Positions 1-10,763 of a DNA stretch of 64,000 bases are shown here, one piece after another. How positions within the stretch are numbered: the first letter of the stretch is position 1; every line of letters begins with the position of its first letter. The notes under the pieces are model-generated. The model had not been told where the DNA came from. It saw only the letters and a list, made by a program, of their open reading frames with translations, and ran no database searches. Both the position numbers and the translations under genes were made by a program. The DNA comes from Rhodocollybia butyracea (Eukaryota > Basidiomycota > Agaricomycetes > Agaricales > Omphalotaceae), in assembly GCA_015501585.1 (NCBI GenBank), contig JADNRY010000005.1:558001-622000 (forward strand), written 5' to 3'.

Positions 1-1496
1 TCTAACAAAACATCTGACTCTGAGATAGATTGAGTGAGGGTTTACCTTGAGGTCGTGGGTTCAAGTCCTACGGGTTGTAAGAGCCGCTGAGCCAGTAATT
101 AGTAACCTGACCAGGTCAAGGTAGACCAGTGGGATGGTGCCCACTCAGCATATAACCGGCTACTCGAGTACATCCGAGGGACATAGGATCTGAGATACTA
201 CTACATGGTAGTACTCTCAGAGTCAGATGTTTTGTTAGAGTTCTGGTGCTTTATCCAACTCAGCCATATAACCGGTTATATGGCTGAGTTGGATAAAGCA
301 CCAAAACTCTAACAATGTTAGAGTTCTGGTGCTTTATCCATATAACCGGTTACTCGAGTACATCCGAGGGACATAGGATCTGAGATACTACTACATGGTA
401 GTACTCTCAGAGTCAGATGTTTTGTTAGAGTTTTGGTGCTTTATCCAACTCAGCCATATAACCGGTTATATGGCTGAGTTGGATAAAGCACCAGAACTCT
501 AACAAAACATCTGACTCTGAGAGTACTACCATGTAGTAGTATCTCAGATCCTATGTCCCTCGGATGTACTCGAGTAGCCGGTTATATGCTGAGTGGGCAC
601 CATCCCACTGGTCTACCTTGACCTGGTCAGGTTACTAATTACTGGCTCAGCGGCTCTTACAACCCGTAGGACTTGAACCCACGACCTCAAGGTAAACCCT
701 CACTCAATCTATCTCAGAGTCAGATGTTTTGTTAGAGTTCTGGTGCTTTATCCAACTCAGCCATATAACCGGTTATATGGCTGAGTTGGATAAAGCACCA
801 GAACTCTAACAAAACATCTGACTCTGAGAGTACTACCATGTAGTAGTATCTCAGATCCTATGTCCCTCGGATGTACTCGAGTAGCCGGTTATATGCTGAG
901 TGGGCACCATCCCACTGGTCTACCTTGACCTGGTCAGGTTACTAATTACTGGCTCAGCGGCTCTTACAACCCGTAGGACTTGAACCCACGACCTCAAGGT
1001 AAACCCTCACTCAATCTATCTCAGAGTCAGATGTTTTGTTAGAGTTCTGGTGCTTTATCCAACTCAGCCATATAACCGGTTATATGGCTGAGTTGGATAA
1101 AGCACCAGAACTCTAACATTTATGTCCCTCGGATGTACTCGAGTAACCGGTTATATGGCTGAGTTGGATAAAGCACCAGAACTCTAACAAAACATCTGAC
1201 TCTGAGATAGATTGAGTGAGGGTTTACCTTGAGGTCGTGGGTTCAAGTCCTACGGGTTGTAAGAGCCGCTGAGCCAGTAATTAGTAACCTGACCAGGTCA
1301 AGGTAGACCAGTGGGATGGTGCCCACTCAGCATATAACCGGCTACTCGAGTACATCCGAGGGACATAGGATCTGAGATACTACTACATGGTAGTACTCTC
1401 AGAGTCAGATGTTTTGTTAGAGTTTTGGTGCTTTATCCAACTCAGCCATATAACCGGTTATATGGCTGAGTTGGATAAAGCACCAGAACTCTAACA
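1..1496. repeat. Array of 307-bp palindrome/spacer units
   Basis: Five complete 82-bp palindromes lie at 233-314, 423-504, 730-811, 1037-1118 and 1415-1496. Each starts TGTTAGAGTT and ends in its complement, with core CATATAACCGGTTATATG. Those at 730, 1037 and 1415 are perfect or nearly so; those at 233 and 423 carry one arm mismatch each. Between them are 225-bp spacers at 8-232 (+), 505-729 (-), 812-1036 (-) and 1190-1414 (+). Centre-to-centre distance is exactly 307 bp for 464-770, 771-1077 and 1149-1455. Truncated pieces lie at 317-422 and 1119-1189. Because spacers occur in both orientations, 1-735 is itself one large imperfect inverted repeat. The left edge runs off the window. No protein is encoded. 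Confidence 0.9.
1190..1414 (+). repeat. 225-bp tRNA-like spacer unit with terminal inverted repeats
   Basis: This is a representative copy of the spacer between palindromes. It begins AAACATCTGACTCTGAGA and ends with the exact complement, giving 18-bp inverted termini that continue the arms of the flanking palindromes. At 1240-1250 it has GGTTCAAGTCC, a good match to the RNA polymerase III B box. A 5-bp T-stem and the 7-nt loop TTCAAGT can be drawn around it. A weak A-box-like stretch precedes it near 1208-1222. I infer a tRNA-derived SINE-like body. No full cloverleaf can be drawn. Confidence 0.6.
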
Positions 1497-2085
1497 TCTC
1501 AATACCATGCACTCTAGCACAAAGGCAAATAAACTTTGTTATTGCGCCATAATTGGCGCTGTTGGAGAACTACTCTGTACGTACGCAGTCCAGTACACGC
1601 CGCTTTGACATCCCTCGATTCGTATACGCCGTTAGCTTACAATATACTGTACAGTTGCTAGTACATCACGCTGCACGGCGTCTTCGAGCTCCCTCAGTTG
1701 TTTCTTATTCAACTGAGGTGAGCCCGTTCTTGCATTCTTATTCCGTCTCTTACTTATAGTACATTATAGCTTAAGTGACTTCTACAGGTACACAGAATTA
1801 CAGTTGTTTCTTATTCAACTGAGCTTAAGTGACTTCTACAGGCGCAGCCATTACTGACCGATAATAATATAGAATTGAAGTACAAAGCTTGGGATTTTCA
1901 ATTGTTTGCAAGTTTACAAATTAATATTCATTTCTATCCTAGAACTAAGGCTATGAACATTGAAACCCTAATGAATGGGACTGAAAAATAATTACAAGTA
2001 GAGTAAAAGAGCTGTAATGTAAACGCCAGTTTTACTGGTTTTCTGCGAAAGTTTTGTTCCAGGAAGTGCAATAACACCGTTCACT
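1497..2085. other. Intergenic, no gene seen
   Basis: AT-rich stretch downstream of the first G-alpha gene. A short block (CAGTTGTTTCTTATTCAACTG and a following TTAAGTGACTTCTACAGG) occurs twice, near 1695-1790 and 1800-1842. Parts of 1497-1920 resemble 4800-4905, downstream of the second G-alpha gene, so they belong to the same duplicated segment. Confidence 0.6.
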
Positions 2086-3572
2086 TTAACTTTCGACCCA
2101 TTTCAGAAGCTTGGAATCCTCGATAGCATTGCTTAATATGGTCTCCTTGACAGCACAAAAGACCAGATGAAGGTTGGTAATATCTGTCGCATGTGTTAAA
2201 CTACATGAGACAGGTTAATTTTTTTTACATAGATTTGTTATCTTGTTTGTTATCTATACTCACTGCGGGTAGATATTCAATCTAGCACGGTTAACCAGCA
2301 TGAATTTCCACAGAATATACTTGACCGCCTTGTTAATGTCGTTTCCGCCAGTATACTCAGGAAAATAGCGTTCAAGAGGCACCTATGGGATCGTTAAGAT
2401 CAGAAGATGGCGACCCGGTAAAAATTACACGCCTTTGGTAATTTCCTCTTGAACACATCGATATCCGTGAGGAGCAGAATTATACTTGTTCGTAGAAACC
2501 AGCGAGAGTTGACAATGCTCTCAAAGAGCAACAAGGACTCCATCAATTGATTCTAAACGCATAAATGAATTAAATCCAGAATATTGGCAGAAAACATAGT
2601 ACCTGATTCCGTTCTTCTAACAAAACCTGATCATATTCACTCAACGATACACAAAAAATGATACTGATGACACTTTCAAAATAGTGTATCCACTTTCTGC
2701 GTTCGGAGCGCTGATTGCCAACATCAATCAAGTGAATGCTAAAAAGAGAGATAATTAGTAGTAGCATTGATGAATAAAGGAGTGATATCCACGATAGTGC
2801 ACCCATCGTCAATCGTGCCTCAGTAATGCCGGTACTTTTTTCGTGGGCTCTCAAGATGTCGGTTTCGGTGGGGAGATAGTTGGGCAATCCTATCCGTAAC
2901 ACTTCTCCGAGAAAGCTATACGGAGTATGATTAGAAAACGGAGGTAGCCCCGTTGATTGGACCCACTAAAGCGCACTGTTCACAAGATAAAACTCGCTGC
3001 CATGCTCGTCAATCAGCTTGCTCATGACTGGATCCCGCCACACTTTATGTATTGCATCTGCTATCTCTGGAGAGAATGGGAATACTTTTGTCTCATCTAG
3101 TTTGTAGTCCATGATATTTTCGGCGAGCTCCTAGCAATGTCATGAGAGAATACTACTATGAATATGCAAATATGCTTTGATAGTTCATGAACACCAAGAC
3201 CCACCCTATTCGAGTAAACTGTACAGTCGGTACCAAATGTCCCCATAGCGACAATGATGGCCTGGGCAGAGTCAAGGACATTGCGGTAGACAATATTACG
3301 ATATGCAGCGCGTTCTGTACTTTCTAGGCCACTGCCATGGATAATACGCATTTGCTTCATAATTTCAGACTTCCCAGAGGAGGACGAGCCTGAAAGGATT
3401 GAAAGAGTCAGTAAGTGAAATGGTCGGGTATCAGGAGAAACCACGCCAGCTCGCCTAGCACAAGAACTTTACTTTCTCTCTTGAATTTCTGGGAATCGTC
3501 CTCAATTTGCCTATCGATGGCGTCGCTTTTCTCCTTAGCCTTTTTGTCTGGCTGGGAGACTCGGTTGCCCAT
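2086..3572 (-). CDS. Divergent G-protein alpha subunit, copy 1
   Basis: Heterotrimeric G-protein alpha subunit, expected to act at the inner plasma membrane in receptor signalling. The start at 3572 gives MGNRVS, an N-myristoylation consensus, but there is no Cys-3 for palmitoylation. Splicing about seven exons gives the family order: P-loop G-SSSS-GKS, the helical domain ending in [14 protein letters not shown], switch [11 protein letters not shown], switch [16 protein letters not shown], then [12 protein letters not shown], the G4 region LLLTDIDVF, and THATDITN near the C-terminus. Several key residues differ from the family. The catalytic switch-I Arg is His, DVGGQ is DVGNQ, and the NKxD guanine-recognition motif is TDID. 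The C-terminus lacks the usual CGLY-type end. Intron 1 is GC-AG (GCGAGC), and the intron after the G4 exon also starts GC. It is a tandem paralogue of the next gene. Confidence 0.85.
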
Positions 3573-4929
3573 ATTTCGAAGAGATACAGGCTCGTACGCA
3601 AGTAAGAGCTGAAAGAGAAGAAATGCGGCGTTGACGGAAATCGTCAATCTAAAGGATTGTGCATTGCATTCTGCAACAGAGCGGACCAAAGTGGTGATTT
3701 CGGGCGGCATTCCCTGCAATCCCCATTTTAAGTATTGCAGACTGCTCTAGACTTCTATACTCAGAGTCACGACATGCAGAATCCAATGCGGGAAAGATCT
3801 GGATTGGGGATTTGCGGCAAATTGGTCATACCGAGGCCTATGACTCAAGACGGAAGCAAACCCGCCGAGGCCACAGGCCTCAGGCTGGGCCAATAACTTA
3901 GTACCTATGCTAATAAGTAGAGCTAGACTTTACATATTTGCATGACTTGATATTGTTGCTCACATTTGTGACATTGTATATTAAGTTTCCTTGCTTTTTT
4001 GGCCCATGCCGTCAAATACCGTAGCTGTATTTCTTCTAGTCCATCCTAATATCCCTTCTCTGTTTCTGAATCTCTGATATTTTCTGGCTGTTACATATCC
4101 GCTTACTCTAATAGGCTTATTTCAAGGTGTATAATATTTTATTGACCAAAGAATTGGTGAAGAATCGTAAATTCGGCAAGTTGGGCGCTTGCTTATGCTA
4201 CATTTTTGGCGGCCGGCTACGCCGGCATGAACTGAAATGATAAGTGCACTAATAAATGAGGTTTTTAAGTCGTACAAAGGCCTGGGAAGCATATCAAGGT
4301 CCACCGTATATGAATACTTCTCTATGATAATGCCTTGCAGCAGTCAAAAGATGGCTCCTGTGTGAGTTGGATGGGCAACAAGCTTTTACATGGCGGGATT
4401 TCCTAAGTCACGGGGTGGCCTGAGCCAGAATCGGTCTTAATCGGTCAATTCGGTCCTTTCGGTTTTGATCGGTCCAATTGGTCAGACCAATTTGGTCTCG
4501 GTTTGGCGGGGCAGCCCGTTGTAGGATTTGCCACGCGAGATCGAGTGATGCCGGCGTATTCGGCATCAGAGGCTCGGGATGTTGTGTAAAGCAATTGCCG
4601 ATACGTAAGTTCTCTTTGTTCTCTTTTGCTTGTCTCAAACCCTTCTATTCTCTCCAACTCAGATACCACTCTACTGTTCCGATCTACATGCTCTACTAGG
4701 CTGGTGCCTGATCTGGTGAATTCGTTCTTGCCCAGTGTTCTTCTGGAAACTCAGCGTTGCTGATAGGAAACTACTTGATAGACAGGCACTCCTCATAGAA
4801 GTATAATACCATACGCTCCAGCACCAAGGGAAATTAACCTTTTTTTTTGTGCCGTAACGGCGTAGCCATCACAAGTACAAAGCTTAAGATTTTCAATTGT
4901 TTCGTCCCATGCAAGAACACTGTTCACCT
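3573..4929. other. Intergenic between G-alpha copies
   Basis: No convincing gene. At 4430-4510 there is a low-complexity run of TCGGTC/TTCGGT-like words. At 4205-4225 there is a GC-rich inverted stretch (GGCCGGC..GCCGGC) of the kind common in old repeats. Short open frames at 4408-4699 overlap on both strands and show no family features. The right part (from about 4800) repeats the sequence downstream of the first copy. Confidence 0.55.
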
Positions 4930-6394
4930 CTAACTTTCGACCTCTTTCAGAATCTTGGAATCCTTAAGAGCATTGTTTAATATGGTCTCCTTGATAGCAG
5001 AAAAGACCAGCCGAAGGTTAGTAGTATCTGTTGCTTGTGTTAAACTACATGAGATAGGTTAATTTTTTTTGCATAGATTTGTTATCTTGTTTGTGATCTA
5101 TACTCACTGCGGGTAGATACTCAATCTTGCACGGTTAACCTGCATGAACTTCCACAGAATATACTTAGCCGCCTTGTTAATGTCGTTTCCGCCAGTATAC
5201 TCGGGAAAATAGCGTTCAAGGGGCACCTATGGGATCGTAGATCAGAAGATCGCGACTCAGCAAAAAAATCACACACCTTTGGTAATTTCCTCTTGAACAC
5301 ATCGATATCAGTGAGGAGCAGAATTATACTTGTTCGTAGAAACCAGCGAGAGTTGACAACGCTTTCAAAGAAGATCAAGGACTCCGCCAGTCGATTCTAA
5401 ACATATAAATGAATTGAATTCAGAATGTGGGCAGAAAACATACCTGATTCCGTTCTTCTAACAAAACCTGATCATATTCACTCAACGATACACAAAAAAT
5501 GATACTAGTGACACTTTCAAAACAATGTATCCACTTTCTGCGTTCTGAGCGCTGATTACCAATATCAAACAAATGAATGCTAAAGAGAGAGATAATTAGT
5601 AGTGGCGTCAATGAATGAAGGAGTGATATCCACGATAGTGCACCCATCGTCAATCTTGTTTCAGTAATGCCCGTACTGTTTTCGTGGGCTCTCAAGATGT
5701 CGGTTTCTGTGGGGAGATAGCTGGGTAATCCTATCCGCAATACTTCTCCGAGAAAGCTATACAGAATACGATTAGAAGATAGAGAGATAGTCCCGCCGAT
5801 TGGACTCACTAAGGCGCACTACGTATAAGATAAAACTCGCTGCTATGCTCGTCAATCACCTTACTCATAGCTGGATCCTCCCACACTTCATGTATTGCAT
5901 CTGCTATCTCTGGAGAGAATGGGAATGCTTTGGTCTCATCTAATTTGTAGTTCATGATCTTTTCGGTGAGCTCCTATTAATATCATGAGAGAATAACTAC
6001 AAATATACATCAATAATTCAAGGCTCACCCTGTTCGAGTAGACTGTACAGTCAATACCAAATTTCCGCATAGCGACAATGATGGCCTGGGCAGAATCAAG
6101 GACATTGCGGTAGACGGTATTACGATATGCAGCGCGCTCTGTACTTTCTATGCCATTACTATGGATAATACGCATTTGCTTCATAATTTCAGACTTCCCA
6201 GAGGAGGACGAGCCTGAAAAGATAGAGAGCCAGTATGTGAAATGGTCGGGTATCAAGAGAAACCATGTCAACTCGCCTAGCACAAGAACTTTACACTCTC
6301 TCTTGAATTTCTGGGAATCGTCCTCAATTTGCCTATCGATAGCGTCACTTTTCTCCTTAGCCTTTTTCTCTGGCTGGGAGATTCGGTTGCCCAT
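4930..6394 (-). CDS. Divergent G-protein alpha subunit, copy 2
   Basis: Tandem paralogue of the gene at 2086-3572 with the same exon plan. It starts MGNRIS at 6394 and ends at TAG 4930. The P-loop is again G-SSSS-GKS. The exon junction with donor GTGAGT near 5805 restores RSAPYFLGEV, matching the family's SAPYF. Switch I reads [10 protein letters not shown], so the catalytic Arg is His and the following Lys is Asn. Switch II is [17 protein letters not shown], the G4 motif is LTDID, and the C-terminal motif is TQATDTTN. Both copies stay open through every exon, so they look functional as proteins. Loss of the GTP-hydrolysis Arg and of NKxD suggests altered nucleotide handling. The intron after the G4 exon uses GT here but GC in copy 1. 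Confidence 0.85.
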
Positions 6395-7161
6395 GGTTTA
6401 GAGATATAGGACCATACGCGGGTAAGACCTGAAAGAGAGGAAAGAAAGGAAAGAAACACGGCATTGACGGAACTGGTCAATTGAAAGGATTGTCATTGCA
6501 ATGATTGCATTCTGCAACAAAGCGGATTAAAGTGGTGATTTCGGGCAGGGCAACGCCTAAAGTATAGTCAGCTTGAGCGCAAACGTTGCGCTCCTTTCTC
6601 ATGATAAGAAGTTACATGGTAAATCCACTCTTCCTGCTCAGAGTCACATTGACCCGGGAACAGCGTAGTAGACTCAGAGTGTTAAACTACTCACAAAAAA
6701 CTTGAAGATTTCAAGTCCCTGAAGGCTTATTGAAAAGAGCCCGCCTCTGAATCCGAGTAAAATTATCCTGGTGCCAGCTAGTGCTTCCTTAATTGTTGCG
6801 AGATCACCCCCTGGGCCTAGCCAAAGTTGCGGTCGACCTTTCCTCATTTCTCTCCACCACGACTGCCATTCTTCACTTTCGAAATCTCGCGAGCATACCC
6901 ATTCGATCTTGCCGCATCGTTGTTTCCTTGTTATCTGATGAGATGTTGGAACACCGAAGGCCTACTTTTATCCAAAATACTGGAAACGTGAACTTGCTCG
7001 AAGCGAAGTAAATGGCTCAAGGCCATGCACACAGGTCCCCAGGAACCTTTGATTCGGATCTCATTATCGAATGCCAAGTTATACTGCTAGTTCAAGATCA
7101 ATGTGGGATGATAGTAGGTATAGGACGGTTCCACGTTGACATGCCAGGGCCACACACCCCA
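6395..7161. other. Intergenic
   Basis: Upstream of the second G-alpha gene and downstream of the small SMP-like gene. Two plus-strand open frames (6793-7011 and 7012-7293) have no recognisable motif. The second lies antisense to the SMP-like exon, so I do not call them genes. Confidence 0.5.
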
Positions 7162-7504
7162 TTACTTCTTAGTAGGAGTGCTTTTGGTCGGAGATTTCCT
7201 TCCGCCTTTTGCAGCACCAGCTGGAGCTTCACTGACAACTCCCTTGTTAACATTCGTTGCCGCCGCGGATTGAACACGGGCTGGGAAAGATGACTTTCCA
7301 GTGTCGTTACCAGCCTTGGCCTTGAGAGGAAGAAAAAACGAGGCGAGCGCGGAGAAGTATCAGTCAGCAACATCGTATGGACGCGGTGGGTCGAGGAGAT
7401 GGATCGACGCCTAACAAATTTTGTGTACTCACTTGTGTGGACTGGATACGGGAAGCGGCAGCTTGAGTGGTTGGGGTGGCCTTGGTCTTCTTGTTGGCGG
7501 ACAT
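7162..7504 (-). CDS. Small seed-maturation-protein-like (SMP) protein
   Basis: Two exons, 7504-7433 and 7320-7162, joined by a 112-nt intron with GTGAGT donor and AAG acceptor, encode a 76-residue hydrophilic protein. The two halves join in frame as ASRIQSTQ then AKAGNDTGKSSFPARVQSAAA. The pattern S-R-I-Q-S-x-x-A-K...F-x-A-R-x-Q-S-A-A-A is that of the seed maturation protein (LEA-related) domain found in many small fungal proteins. The tail is Gly/Lys/Ser/Thr rich (KGGRKSPTKSTPTKK). Such proteins are thought to protect dormant or stressed cells; the role here is inferred from family only. Confidence 0.7.
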
Positions 7505-8043
7505 GATTAATATCACTGACGAGGTTGCTGTTGAAAGTATGAGCCATGTCAGAAGAATTAGCCAGAGGGCACTCACCTTCGACTTGCGAGGGGAGAGCTT
7601 GTATCTTAGCTGAAGCTCCCAGCAAACTTTATACCGTTTTCCAATGACATTCACGGTACATCGATCTATCCGATAGCATTTGGGTTCATCGATAGGAATG
7701 CGAGTTGTGCTCATTGCATTCAGAGGGACTTCCGCTACGGGTTCTGAGGCTGTTGGGTTTGAATAGTTAACTCGATCTGCAGCTTAGGTCTGGAGCGTTT
7801 TTCATAGATGTCCCAGATAGTGGATGCTTCTTAGACCCAAAATTAGAAACTGTAGAGATTTGACTGCGTCTGAACGTTCTCGAAGGCTCACTCAGCCTCA
7901 CTGTCATATCGTACAAGTCGATATCGATAGCTATCCAGGTTCCATCGCACCAAAATGCCCTGAATGTTGAGATAGGAAGGCCGACAATACCCCAATAGCA
8001 GATATTACATATGTATTCGCAGAGGCTACCCAAGAAACTTTAT
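7505..8043. other. Intergenic
   Basis: Promoter of the SMP-like gene on one side and 3' end of the spermidine-synthase-like gene on the other. An AATAAA word on the minus strand overlaps the stop codon of that gene (8040-8045). The open frame at 7767-8033 has no family features. Confidence 0.5.
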
Positions 8044-10263
8044 TCAAAATGTCTCCCAAAATACATCGGGGAGTACACCCCTCATCACTGAAATCAGATA
8101 GTCAGCAAAGGCTGTAGAAGAACGAGAACGTGAAATGACATGCCTTTCCAATGATCCAGCGCTCTTTCCTCCTGCATCTTCCCCAATGGATTATTCGCAT
8201 CGGTTATCACATCCGGCAGCCCATTCATCTTATCCAATTCATCACCTTCTCTCAACAGCGACAGGTCGATTTCTCTTAAATGCAAGGTAGCAAAGATGTG
8301 CTTTCGGATTGGCGATCCGAGAGCGTCGTCTACGTAAGCAGATCGGAATGTGGGTGGCCTTGAAGAGAGCGAGCAGAAGAAAACCTACACAGTGTTATTA
8401 GCACTAAAGTGAAAGATCAGGGAATGAGCACATACGATGTTCATGAATTCTTCTTCCAGCTGTTCTCCTGATACGTAGGTGGGAGAGTCGAAGAGCGCTT
8501 TGCATTGTCCTCCGAAGGTTTTTTCAAGGGTGCGTAAAATCAGACGGGAGGCTTCCGATATTGCACGGCCTGCGAAGTTCTTTCATATAATGTTAGTTCC
8601 ATACTGAGAAGATAAATGGAATCAACATGTACTCACTACCACGATAACACCCTCAGGATGTACGACACTCTTCAAATCTTGCAAGAATTCTACGGAAAAC
8701 AACTGTTCCGGAATGCTGCCACCGGAGAAGCAGTCGTGTACAACGATGTCGTATAAAACAGGTTCTTTGTTTGCACCCTCCTGTATTTCACTGTGCTTGC
8801 GAGCGGCCCAACCTCGCGCGTCTTCCAAGAATACATTGTCGGGGTCAAGATCAGGAAACCCAAAGAATTTACGAGCTGCGCTGTACACTGCTGGATCAAT
8901 TTCGATGATGCTTGTACTCAAGTTGTGTCGGTGGAATGCGTTGGCTGCGATTCCCGTACCAAGGCCACTGAGGATGAGAAACGTCAGAATTGGCAAGGGA
9001 CAATATGCGCGCAGACATACATTATCAGCGCGTTTTCTGGGGCTTTTGTAGTACTGTTGACCAATCTTGCAGCTTCCTGGAGGACGAATGCGGCATAGAT
9101 CGAGTCTCCTAAGGGGACACCTACAGAGTCCATCAGAGGTACATCCTCTTTGGTGAGGGTCATTGCTCGCAGCCCAAACCATACACCACCAAGAAGCGAA
9201 TGCCCGGCCCGGAGATAACGCAGACTATGTAGTGTCCCAGCTTCATCATAAGCTTCCAAATCTTCTTCCTTGGGAGGGGACATTGCCTCTCCAACAACGA
9301 TCAATCCGCTAGTCGATTGGACTGAGGACAGAATTTGGACACGTATGCCGTCGGCGGTAGGCTTGGGGGGTAAAACCAGGGTTTTCATGGGATCAGCGAG
9401 GACCGGAGCATGAAGTTTCGGGTGCATAGATACGAGAAAAGCATTGAAGCATGCAATAGCGGCAAGCTTCTCCCAGAGTGGGGATACTGAGAAGGACGAA
9501 GGTCGTCTCTTCTGCTTCTGTCCTTTGGTCGGTTTAGATGTGGATTTGGACGACATTGATGGAAAACCTGCTTGAAAGATCCCATAGTTGATTGATAGGA
9601 CTGAAAGAATGAGAAGCTACAAGAAGACAATTCTTGGTATGGATAGTAGTACACGACAGGAGAAAAATCTCGTACTATCTGGCTGTTAGTCACATTGAAC
9701 AGACGCGTCTGGGCTGCCAAAATTCCTGCAAGAGATCGCGCTATTGGATAAGCCGAAAGGAGCGCGACGATATTTACTGTGGCTTGTGAGAATTGTTTGG
9801 GGGTATCCGACTGAACTTGGTTCAATGAGTGATTTTATGGAAAAGTAATCTCACTGACCACTGTACAATTCGCCAATGCATATACCAACGGAAACAGGAC
9901 AGTAGAGTGCAGAGTAATTGGGCCCCAATATGGGTCTTTCCTCCTTGCCGTCAACATTGCGAACCAGTACGTGGCATTTGGTGCCAGGGCAAGCGCTATT
10001 CCCGCAATAAACCATCTCCAATGCGTCAAGAATCTCCTCAGCGCTCCAAAGGGTTGAATATGCGGAAGTATAAGACCAAGGAGAGTAAAGTGAGCGAGAA
10101 ATAGCCTAGTTGGGACTGAAGCATAATTTGGTACAACAGCACGTTCATATGTGAACAGAACGAGTGAAATTACAGGAGCAAGCAGGAGGCCATTGATAGA
10201 GACTCTTAAGAGCGAGTCTCCAGGACTTTTAGTTTCCGCCATGAGAGTAGAGATGAAATGCAA
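8044..10263 (-). CDS. Membrane-anchored spermidine-synthase-like methyltransferase-fold protein
   Basis: The C-terminal half has a spermidine-synthase-type SAM fold: GLGTGIAANAF (glycine loop), IIEIDPAVYSAARKFF (acidic ligand after strand 2) and YDIVVHDCFSGGSIPEQLF. The end is NPLGKMQ..HWKVMRGVLPDVFWETF, restored across a GC-AG intron with donor GCATGT; stop at 8044. The N-terminal half (9835-10263 and 9680-9825) has several hydrophobic membrane segments. This matches the layout of a conserved fungal family with a multi-span N-terminus and a synthase-like C-terminus; whether it makes polyamines or transfers methyl groups is unknown. About eight exons. The start is either 10263 or 10242 (MAETK), and the splice linking the membrane part to the exon beginning near 9556 is not certain, so two adjacent genes cannot be excluded. 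Confidence 0.7.
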
Positions 10264-10763
10264 AACTGACCATGGTGGGATTAGGTTGATTGCTACTGTA
10301 CAATTCGGGCGCGAATCAGGCGCCAGCGGTTACCGACCAGCGGCAAGGCATCTTGATGCCAAATTGTTTCTTTTCGGAAGTCTAGCCACGAATCTACGAC
10401 CATGACTTGACCTCGTTCACCAACGTTGCGCAAACTCTATCCCTTCTTTCTTTCGCTATGCTTGGGCCTGACCTCACAAGCTTTTGCAACTCTATATCAC
10501 CGAGCTGCACCTAGCTGCACATTTGGACTATATTGCAGAACTCAATTTTCTCATAGCTCAACTTCCCACCAGTGCTGTCTACGTGTCCGTCCATTTTGCA
10601 CATTCACACTATGCCTGATCTGCGTAAACTTATCGGTATATTGAGACAGTGTGACCTTTCTACGCTGTTTCGGAAACCCGCAAAGATACTACGAGTATTT
10701 CGGTCAGGCGATCCATACTTATACATAAATACTGAGTCCGTCTGAGAAATTATTCAGCAACCC
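10264..10763. promoter_or_regulatory. Divergent promoter region
   Basis: 500 bp between two divergent genes. A TATA-like TATACATAAATA at about 10721-10732 lies roughly 35 bp before the ATG of the flavin monooxygenase. Nothing else is recognisable; the short open frame at 10426-10644 is not supported. Confidence 0.5.

Noticed and set aside
1..1496. CRISPR-like regular repeats
   Set aside because: The regularity comes from 82-bp palindromes and identical 225-bp units in both orientations; there are no unique spacers and the genome is eukaryotic.
1553..1759. 68-codon plus-strand ORF
   Set aside because: No family features; it overlaps a short duplicated non-coding block.
4408..4699. Overlapping ORFs on both strands
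   Set aside because: They are generated by a low-complexity TCGGTC-type tract and have no protein-like pattern.
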